Below are positions 56,265-64,000 of a stretch of DNA of 64,000 nucleotides, piece by piece. The notes below the pieces were generated by a model that ran no database searches, was not told where the DNA came from, and was given only the letters and a program-made list of their open reading frames with translations. The stretch's first letter is position 1. Every line of letters starts with the position of its first letter. The position numbers and the translations under genes are program-made. The DNA comes from Nothophaeocryptopus gaeumannii (taxonomy: Eukaryota; Ascomycota; Dothideomycetes; Mycosphaerellales; Mycosphaerellaceae), in NCBI GenBank assembly GCA_031771865.1, contig JASISA010000023.1:1116001-1180000 (forward strand). The letters are read 5' to 3'.

Positions 56265-57365
56265 CTGCGACGAGCACTTCGGAGTTGGGCGCGATAGCGT
56301 CTTTCACACAACCTTCGGATTGGCCTCGACAGAGGTTTGACGGATGTGCCGGTCGGTTGCGCCAGCGCCTTCTTACACAGTCGTCTACCACGGCGATGAA
56401 CTTTCATCTCAAGCGACAGCACGGTGCCGTGGTCCAGTGCCCACCAGTCGATGGTGGGGAGGCCAGGAGAAGTTCTTCTGCCTACAGTTGATGAATTCCG
56501 TACCAATGATTCTTCGTCTTGTTCATTTAATCCCAAGCAATCACTCTTACACATCAGTATCACTCTCATCAACATTCCTTTCGCCGTTCTGATGGTCGCA
56601 ATCCAAGCAGGGTTGGTCCAGATATCGATGGTTGAAGCTGTTTTGGGAGGATCCGGGTTCTCCCGGTTGAGCACTGCAACACCACCTTCCTTCCTGCTCT
56701 CCGCACTTGTTCCAGACGTCAATAGTGTCCTACAGAAGGTCAGACAACCTCAAGAAGTACCGCAGAACGATGGGTGGTATCGCAAAAGTGCGCATCGGCT
56801 GACCATCACGCCATATTGCCATGGGTCTTCAGCATGCTCCAAGTCATTCGATCAAGCTGACGAACTCTTTGCAACGCTTGCACAACTGATCGGAATAGAT
56901 CAAATGCCGTCACTGTCGAGGCAAGGAACGTTGTTGGGTTTGGACCGTATGCCAGTTCGGAGAGTGCACGGACCTCATGTCACAAGCCATCTTGCTGCGT
57001 CCATGATCACATCTCCACAGGAGACGATCTCACACAAAGGCGAAGACTTATACCAGAGCTAGATTTATTGAGAATCATACTGGTCGTCCACGCCAGCGAA
57101 ATAGGTTCAGCTCACGTCTCTCTGTCTTCTTCACGAGACAAAGCTCCAAAAGAAAGAGGACCTAGTAGCCCGATAACACACTTCCACCAGAAGAGATACA
57201 AGAGTGCCGACACATTGTCAAGTAGCACTCAAGAGGAGATAGAGAGACAAGTAAAAGATTGGTGCGGATATCCTTCAACTCGTCGTCTCGGTACTTGTCT
57301 ACGCCCTACACCACGCTGTCTATAGCTCAAACTCCTCTACAAGATCGGAACTTCCATCCATCGCT
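56265..57365. other. Intergenic, 1.1 kb, only doubtful frames
   Basis: Two long overlapping frames (56424-57062 plus; 56051-56722 minus) exist, but neither shows conserved motifs or biased composition. I do not call a gene. Confidence 0.3.
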
Positions 57366-58729
57366 CTACACCTTCGGCATCGCAGCCCCATACCTCTTCC
57401 AAGCCTTCCAAGCATCATGATTCTCCTGCCCGCTCATATTCCCCATCAGAATATCTCCGCCACCTTCACCCCTCTTCTTGTCTTTGTTGTCTCCCACAAA
57501 AATCACAACCTCCTTCTTCCCAAGATACAGCTTCAAACTCCCCTCAATCTCCGGTTTCGGAACATACACCTCCTTCGCCTCCTTTCCACTGATCAAGGAC
57601 AGGATGTTGTTTCTGACGACGATGGCTTGGAAGAATCCTGCTCGTGCCATTTTGGGACCGTCAGTTTCGGCTACGTCGCCTATGGCGAAGATGTTGAAAC
57701 ACTCGTCCGAAGAAATCTGCAGGCTGGGTTTGACGAGGATGCGGGATGTTAAGTCGGAGATGGCCTGTGGTACCAGGGAGCGGAGAGGGGAGGAGTTGGG
57801 GGACTGGCCGATTGCCTGGATCTAAGATGGAAGGGTCAATACACTGGGGTTTATGGTGCTTGGAGATTTTTGGGACTTACCACGAGATCATAGTCCACAA
57901 TCTTTCCGTCTCCGAAATCTAAAGCTTCGCCGGTCGATCTCGATTCATCGAGGACTTCGTCGTGCTTGACTTTGCTCTGTAGCAGTTTTGGTCTTTGGTT
58001 TAACAGCACTTCTATACCGAGCTTCTGAAGCGAAGCGAGGACGTGATCGTGCAATCTCCAAGACTTGAAGCGCGGAAGCAGTTGGTCTCTAGAATGCACC
58101 AAGGTCACATCCTTCTCTGGATAGTAGTCCGCAATGTCAGAGACCAATTCCAGTCCAAGTGCACCACCTCCAACAACAGCGATTTTCTGACTCTGTTTGA
58201 TCGCTTGCTGCCAGTCTCGCAGCTCTCCTTGAGCGGCTTCCGCATCGGACGAGTGCATCTTCGCAGGTGCCTTCTGAGAGCTACCAGTGGCCAGGACGAG
58301 GTATTCGTATTTGATGACTTGGCCATCCTTCAGGTAGACACCATCCTCCTTGATCTCCGCAACATGGCCGCGAAAATACTGGTAGATCCCCTTCGGCACA
58401 TTTCCAGCAATGTTGTCATATGGAATAAATGCAAGCTTCTCACGTCCCTCAGCAACCGAATATCGAGGAAAGTTGAAGTAGTAGTTGAAGTGGCTGTTCT
58501 TCTCAATCAGGATGACTCGATATCCCGTCGGCAGAGCGTTCGCAAGTCGTCCGGCAAGCTCAACACCTGCGAAAGATCCACCAACCACCACGACGTTCTT
58601 CGGATCTTCGACGGCTTTGTACGTCCGCTTGTGGATAGCTCCTTTGAAGACTTCGATGATGAGCCTGCCAAGCATGGGCACAATGAGCTTGGACGTCAAG
58701 GAGAGGAAGCGAAGGAGATCGTTGGCCAT
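57366..58729 (-). CDS. AIF/AMID-like FAD-dependent oxidoreductase, 2 exons
   Basis: Pyridine nucleotide-disulfide family oxidoreductase related to apoptosis-inducing factor 2/AMID and NDH-2-type enzymes. Exon 1 57881-58729, intron 57822-57880 (59 bp; GTAAGT, TTGACC, TTAG, phase 0), exon 2 57366-57821; 434 residues. Seen: an N-terminal hydrophobic helix, FAD dinucleotide fold VVVVGGSFAGVELAGRLANAL near residue 46, LVLATGSSQ, the NAD(P)H fold IAVVGGGALGLELVSDIA near 190, and the second FAD contact IFAIGDVAETDGPKMARAG in exon 2. The C-terminal part (KLYLGKKEVVIFVGDNKD) is as in fungal AMID homologues. Electron acceptor and any role in cell death are unknown. Confidence 0.9.
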
Positions 58730-59424
58730 GTTATTGGAGGTGCGTCAAATGCAATGTAAGTGGATCTGATAAGATTGGATTCGATCTTGCAAGTTGTAGC
58801 TGAATCTGGAGCTCCTATGAAGCCGAAGTCGGAGGCACGCGGGCTGAATCTCGTCACAAACTCAGAATTGGCCAGTCGTTTGTTCGCACAATCGCGAATG
58901 GGAAGTCGAGAGAGCGGTGCAAGTGTCGTTTGATGAAGGAGGGCGGATCGAAAGTGCTCCGAGCCGGTAGTCGGACAGTCCGCGGAGGGGACGTTTGGTG
59001 AGGATCGTTCGTGCCAAGGCGGCGGTAATGACTGGACTTGCTGTTACGACGCAGCAAGGAATGCGACATTAGTATTTCTCAGGGTGAGAATTCTAGGAGA
59101 ACCATCAAATTCGCGAGATGTCTCGATGATGTCGTTCAAGTAGCGGAGAATCGTGCTCGGAGATATTTCACCTGCACTCGGTGAGCGACCCGAACTGCCC
59201 GAAACAGACAGCGGCAACACCTCTTCAAAGATCTATTTAGCAGATTCGATGGCCACACATTGAGGATCCATCCCGAATGAATGTCAAGATCGTATACTGT
59301 CTTTAGGAGTCAGGCATTATTGGCGTCTAGTGCAGAGGCGCTCCGGCCACAGCTCGCCGCACTGGTGTCCACGGCCAGTTACGACTCGGCGACGATCTTC
59401 GCTATGAGATGATTGCTAACAATT
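58730..59424. other. Intergenic
   Basis: About 700 bp, 5' side of the oxidoreductase gene and 3' side of the HET gene. No gene seen. Confidence 0.3.
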
Positions 59425-61215
59425 CTACAGCTCCTCAGGTACAGCGCACAGCTCTATCACAATGACATCCTCACCCCTGAGCGTGAGTGTAGATACACTG
59501 GCTTCGACGTCGACGTTAGGATATGCCACAGCCATGCGACAATTGACTTTCCCGTGTCGCTCGCGCAATACGCAACTGACTGGATGCCTTTGCCTCCATG
59601 GGCTGATGAGCTCGACCGAAAACGATTGCAGGTCCTCAAAAACGGGCGAGACGACTTTGAAGATGCGCATCTCCAATACATGTGGCGTGGGTAGTATGCT
59701 GTCGTATTCGATGGTGACCTGGCCCTTGAAGACATTCTCGCCCATTCCATACCTCACTGGGTGTGAGACAGACTCACTGGAGTCGAAGAAATACCCTCGC
59801 TGACGCCAAGCTGTTGCAGGCTCAGGGTCTCGTAGCCGAAGCGAAGACTGCTGGTGCGACGGGATGCGGATTAAGATCTTTTGAAATCGGCCACTGCTGG
59901 ACTGGTCATGGTCCGAGGCAGCCCAGAATGCGGACAGGGAGGACTGCGATCCGCCTGTCGACGATCGATTGCGATATCGAAGCGTGAGTGTCTCCAAAGT
60001 GGATGCTTTTGCAACTTCGAAGCTGTCCACTGCCTCCGCGTGCGAGACGACATACTCATTAAAGTTCTCCGAGTCCTTCTAAAGTACGAGCGCAAGACGT
60101 TCTGTGCAGGGACTATCCCGTCGCGCGCATCCAAGTACTGCGTATATTGCTCTTTTGAAATGGGGAGTCCGGCTGAACGTCAGAGAAAGTGGCATCGTTG
60201 CAAGACGGATACGAATGCCAATATTTGTCACTTCATAGCTCTGGAGGTGGTCCTGGTCGGTCGGAACGATGGGTCCGCAAGACGCGAAGCTGTCAAGCGA
60301 TTGTGACAAGAGACTGGATCCGGACACTGAATTGTGCTCATTTCTTGCATGATCTCCTCCAGACCATGTAGCTTTGCGTGTCCAGGCAAATATGGAATGA
60401 TCATAGGGGTAACGCTGCATTATCTCCTGCTGCAGTCGGAAGAACGCCTTTGCTCCTTCGCCGTAAACGATTGGGATGTGAACATCGAAGATTCCGAGGA
60501 GGGAATAAGCGCGATCTTCAGGCCTGGTGGTCTGTCGCCCGGCAGCCCACGACATTCTTTGAGCAATGCTGTACGAAGAGAAGTCCCGTAAGTAGTGGCC
60601 TCCTAGTACCTGGATTTCGATGCCAGTGATACCAGCCACGTAACTGGCTAGGTCGCTGAGGCTTCCCAACAAAACCCATTTGTCGTTGAAAAACAAAACT
60701 CTGCTGCTAGGCGGCGCCAACATTTCCTGCAAGGTCCACCCACGAGAGAACCAGCGGCTCTGGCTGAGAGCGTCTTGAAGACCGGTCTGGCGCCGTGCAC
60801 AGTGCGAACAAGGTATTGCAGGAACGCAGTCGAGTGGGCCCTCGCAAGCGCCGAGTGATGACTGCGAAACATCGGCAACATCGTAGAGATAGACGTAGCA
60901 AATTGTCGCATTTCGATACCAGTCAAACATCAAATTGATGGCTTCTGCGAGTTCCGCAGAGCTCGACTTGTCGATGCACAGGGTGTCAATCCAGATCCAA
61001 TCGAATCCATCCTTTCTCGCGGTTTCTCTTGCCTGGGCAATCTTTGAGAACCCAGGCTTCTGCACTGCGCATTCATGGTGATGAAGATCTGCAAAGGTGA
61101 CCTCGTCGCTGTCTGACAACCAGGTATGAGAGAGTATCGCGTAGGCCGGCCGGCTCTGTTCTGAGACGAAAGCCTTTAATGCAAGGCATCGACCGTGTGT
61201 CGACAACAGACGCAT
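59425..61215 (-). pseudogene. HET-domain (heterokaryon incompatibility) gene with one in-frame TAG
   Basis: HET-domain proteins trigger programmed death when unlike fungal individuals fuse. Start taken at MRLLSTHGRCLAL (61215), the usual HET start; the frame is open to 61275. The domain is complete: PAYAILSHTWLSDSDEVTF, DWIWIDTLCIDKSSSAEL, then LMFDWYRNATICYVYLYD and SRWFSRGWTLQEMLAP, followed by RPEDRAYSLLGIFDVHIPIVYGEG. A TAG at 60079-60081 ends this part after ERLALVL, but the same frame stays open for over 200 more codons (KDSENFNEYVV... to CAVPEEL, stop at 59425), and the junction reads like uninterrupted HET C-terminal sequence. CAG to TAG would explain it. It may be a null allele, a truncated active protein, or readthrough. 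Confidence 0.7.
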
Positions 61216-61448
61216 ACTCAAATTTCCATGTTCGATGTTTCGCGAACATTCAATCGCCGGAACGAAGCATGCCAATATGATGATGAAGGTCGCGACAAGG
61301 TGGCTGAGCTCCTGGCAGCCTTGTACGGCTATCAGCTCGCTGAGATCAGCTGCAGGTGCGGCAACAACGCCACAGGACCCGGAAAGGGCTACAATATGAG
61401 GTCTTCACATTCATGTTCAAATATCTACAATCAACTCTGCAGCATCCC

Positions 61449-63872
61449 TCATCTCGATGGCTGGTTCGGATCCACATACATATCCGCATGCCTTTCTAGC
61501 TTCTTAACCTCATTCGCGACTCGCATTCTCTCATCATGAGTCGCATGATGCCATCTGGCGTTGATCTCATCCCAGGCTCGCAGCATTCGTTGCCTACCGC
61601 AGCACTGATAGAATGCGCGAACCGCGTTCAGGGACAAGGAAAGGGAGAATTCGATCGGACGGGTAGGATCGTAAGGATCGCTATCCTCCTCTTCTTCGGG
61701 CCGTCCTCGCGCTCTTTGCGTCATTGTCGGTGTTACTGGTAGTGAAGAGGTTTTGCCCGGAAGACACTCTTGTTCAGGCTGCTGGTCCTTCGGCGGCTGG
61801 GACGATGAAGGTATTACGACAACCTTTGGGTTACCTTCCGACATTGCGAACGGCGTGTACGTCGAGGGTGTAGACTTTTCGCCAGAAGTCTCAGGCGCGG
61901 ATGACAGCTCATCAGCCCTCGACGAACTTCTCGATGAATATTCATTTTCCGACAACATCGCGCCAAGTATGTCGAAGTCATCTGTCCCATCAGGCTGACT
62001 GAGGTTCGACGATGCGCCAAGAGGAGGCCTCGCTTCCAGCTCCAAATTGCTCTCCGGTGGCTGCTCTTCCTTCTCTCCGAGCGAGCGATACTGCGCCTCG
62101 TCATCGGTAGCAGCGTCGTCCGTACCATCATCTGTGAACAACTCCTCAGAAAGGATCATATCGGCCTGCTTACTTGAAACGCATTCCGAAGGGATCTCAG
62201 ATTCCAATTCCTCTGGATCCGGCACGTTCTGTGCGGTGTCTTTGAGGATCACTTGCCAGAGTTCCTCAAGCCGGCGATGACTCCACTTTGAGAAAGCATA
62301 ACCTCCATGTGTGTGAAACCCTCTCAGCATATGCACGTAGGCACTGACATGGGTCCGGATACCATCTTGTCGCATATCCGCGAGCAGCTCCAAGATTCTC
62401 TCTAAGTTACCAGAAGTGTAGGCGTGGTATTGAATTATTATCCCGTACGTGTACACATCCGGCGCGATCGGAGTCAACTTTTGGACTTCCTCCCTCTTGT
62501 CGCTGTCCGAGAAAGGCGCACCGAAGAAAGAGCTCTCGTGCTCCGTCTGTGCTGTTCGTAAGTCCTTCGCCGTCTGGTTGAGCAGACTGGTCAACTCCTT
62601 CCGGTCTCTCCAGTCCGCCAGGCTTGCTGTCCCGAACTTGTCTTCGTGCAGCTTCTTCATTCGTAGGAAGACATGTTCGGCAGCTGGCGCTTCACCAGCG
62701 CGCATTAATGACATGATGACGGCATTCATCACGGTGGTGTCAACGATCTCACCGGCTTCGACGAATTCTCTGAAGGCTTTGCGCACACCATCTCCATCCC
62801 GCTTCATGCCAGCGTAGTAGATCAGGGTTCCGCGAAAGTATCGATCAAGCGGCATGTTCCTGGCTGTGATTTCGCTGTAGATGGTATCGGCGAGCGCGAA
62901 TCGGCCCGCCTTCACCGCTACATCGAACAGGACGTTTAACGTGACATGATCCGCAGCATGGCCAGCCTGTTCCATGCGCATCCACGTTTCAATCGCCCCT
63001 TTCACTTCCTCGCTAGTTACTCGGCGAACCCAACGTCCAGCGAATGCGACGGCCGTTGTCCAGGTCTCCCTGTTCAGCGGAATGGACTCAGCCGAACAGT
63101 CATCCAAGACCTGGAAATACTTTTGCATGGCTCCATGATTGTACCAATGCTCCACTGTCCCAAAGTGCCTCAGCAACCGATACAAGGTGATATCTTGTAA
63201 GTAGCATGGTCTTGGCGATCGTAGCCCTTGATATCGACGCCAAAGCAGTTCATGATCCACGCGCCCAGCTTTCTTATTGCACAGTCTTTTGAACTTTCTC
63301 AGTTGCTCCGCGTGCTCTTCGTCTTCGGGAGGCACTATCTCACGCGCTCCCGGAGGTGGCAGAGCCTCTTGTGCGGGCGTGAGCACAAGTCGCGGCGCGA
63401 GCGGCATATGACCCTCCTTCAGCTTCCGTTCCTCACGCTTACGAACAGCTCGATTCGCAGGATAGACAGGGTAGAAGTCGACCAGCTTGATGTAATCGTC
63501 TTCCGAGATGTCTGGCTGCTCTTGTGGCAATGCAACGGCAGAGAGATGCGGTGTCCTTGAAGACATAGATCGCGATTGCCGTATTCCATCTCGTCTCGAT
63601 CCATGCCTCGCGCCATCTGTCCTCCTGTGCTGTCTACACGTTCCCGCAGCAACTAAGCCATTGATGAAAACATCCTCAACGCTCGCTGCCTGACTCTTCT
63701 GGCCCAACAACTTCCTCCTCGTGTCATCGCGACTGCATTCTTTGCTCGTATGTTTGTTTCCGACGATCTCTGTACGACATGTGATCCAGTTTCCCATAGA
63801 CCTCAGAGCTGTTGCGGTTGTAGTCTTCGGTGGGCGTCGGTGATGCCTGAGCAGCGGAGCGAGTAGGGACAT
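61449..63872 (-). CDS. Mitochondrial pentatricopeptide repeat protein
   Basis: 807 residues in one exon. PPR proteins bind organelle RNAs and govern their processing, stability or translation. The N-terminus is Arg-rich and nearly free of acidic residues (MSLLAPLLRHHRRPPKTTT), a mitochondrial presequence. PPR-type helix pairs are visible at about 290-400 (DHVTLNVLFDVAVKAGRFALADTIYSEI, then TTVMNAVIMSLMRAGEAPAAEHVFLRM) and about 480-540 (DVYTYGIIIQYHAYTSGNLERILELL, HVSAYVHMLRGFHTHGGYAF). An acidic Ser/Glu-rich segment lies at about 560-720, then a conserved C-terminal helix (LSLNAVRAFYQCCGRQRMLRAWDEI). The target RNA is unknown; no specific yeast orthologue is claimed. Confidence 0.85.
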   Translation of the reverse strand: MSLLAPLLRHHRRPPKTTTATALRSMGNWITCRTEIVGNKHTSKECSRDDTRRKLLGQKSQAASVEDVFINGLVAAGTCRQHRRTDGARHGSRRDGIRQSRSMSSRTPHLSAVALPQEQPDISEDDYIKLVDFYPVYPANRAVRKREERKLKEGHMPLAPRLVLTPAQEALPPPGAREIVPPEDEEHAEQLRKFKRLCNKKAGRVDHELLWRRYQGLRSPRPCYLQDITLYRLLRHFGTVEHWYNHGAMQKYFQVLDDCSAESIPLNRETWTTAVAFAGRWVRRVTSEEVKGAIETWMRMEQAGHAADHVTLNVLFDVAVKAGRFALADTIYSEITARNMPLDRYFRGTLIYYAGMKRDGDGVRKAFREFVEAGEIVDTTVMNAVIMSLMRAGEAPAAEHVFLRMKKLHEDKFGTASLADWRDRKELTSLLNQTAKDLRTAQTEHESSFFGAPFSDSDKREEVQKLTPIAPDVYTYGIIIQYHAYTSGNLERILELLADMRQDGIRTHVSAYVHMLRGFHTHGGYAFSKWSHRRLEELWQVILKDTAQNVPDPEELESEIPSECVSSKQADMILSEELFTDDGTDDAATDDEAQYRSLGEKEEQPPESNLELEARPPLGASSNLSQPDGTDDFDILGAMLSENEYSSRSSSRADELSSAPETSGEKSTPSTYTPFAMSEGNPKVVVIPSSSQPPKDQQPEQECLPGKTSSLPVTPTMTQRARGRPEEEEDSDPYDPTRPIEFSLSLSLNAVRAFYQCCGRQRMLRAWDEINARWHHATHDERMRVANEVKKLERHADMYVDPNQPSR

Positions 63873-64000
63873 GAAGCGGCCGGCATCGTGAAATTGACTC
63901 CATCAGCCTCCCAATGGCATCGCTCGATCCAAGATCCCGAATTCAATATTTGAAGTTGATGGCGCGTGTGGTGAACTCGGAGTTGCGAAGCTCCTTCTCC
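63873..64000. other. Right edge, upstream of PPR gene
   Basis: Promoter side of the PPR gene up to the window edge; nothing recognised. Confidence 0.3.

Noticed and set aside
56051..57062. Two overlapping frames of over 200 codons on opposite strands
   Set aside because: Neither has conserved motifs or a clear start; likely chance openness, though a lineage-specific gene cannot be excluded.

Overview
The window is nuclear DNA of a filamentous ascomycete. Genes carry short GT-AG introns (about 47-66 bp, one of 112 bp) with CTAAC/CTGAC-type branch sites. The gene set is typically fungal: RAD52, KEX1, GCD7, NEM1, a PDR-type ABC transporter, a HET-domain gene and a GH11 xylanase. A Dothideomycete (Mycosphaerellales-like) is my best inference from the expanded LPxELR gene family and the overall style; the sequence alone does not prove it.

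Layout. 1-26 kb is gene-dense and mostly intact: a NADAR gene (3' frameshift), LTO1, a large GPI-type surface protein, ALG14, a broken Nudix-like gene, an arrestin-like adaptor, a GFA-type zinc protein, a Zn2Cys6 regulator, a Cys-rich secreted-type protein, a GH11 xylanase, a penDE-like acyltransferase, a polysaccharide deacetylase, RAD52, KEX1 and GCD7. NEM1 follows at 26.7-28.3 kb. 28.3-37.9 kb is gene-poor and decayed: AT-rich tracts, a minisatellite, a TA-flanked inverted-repeat element, a stop-riddled coiled-coil gene and three LPxELR paralogues, two of them broken. 37.9-42.5 kb holds one intact PDR transporter. 43-45.5 kb has three more LPxELR copies, one intact. 45.7-48.6 kb has RPL31 and a mitochondrial PP2C. 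48.6-57.3 kb is again sparse: an F-box-like fragment, a four-exon tyrosinase, a remarkable tRNA gene, a nonsense-bearing F-box-like gene and relics. 57.3-63.9 kb has an AIF-like oxidoreductase, a HET gene with one in-frame stop and a PPR protein.

The most striking find is at 53117-53382. A complete tRNA-Leu(AAG), with all arms pairing, a canonical 24-nt intron after position 37 and a T5 terminator, appears only after removing three further insertions of 52, 59 and 51 nt. Each of these has the GT...branch...AG layout of a spliceosomal intron. They lie in the D arm (destroying the A box), the variable arm and the T stem. I know of no described tRNA gene built this way.

A second theme is decay: frameshifts or in-frame stops break about nine genes. 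One frameshift is explained by a perfect 16-bp tandem duplication. Several gene models also hide introns whose length is a multiple of three and which contain no stop (xylanase, deacetylase, tyrosinase), so naive ORFs carry intron-encoded residues.
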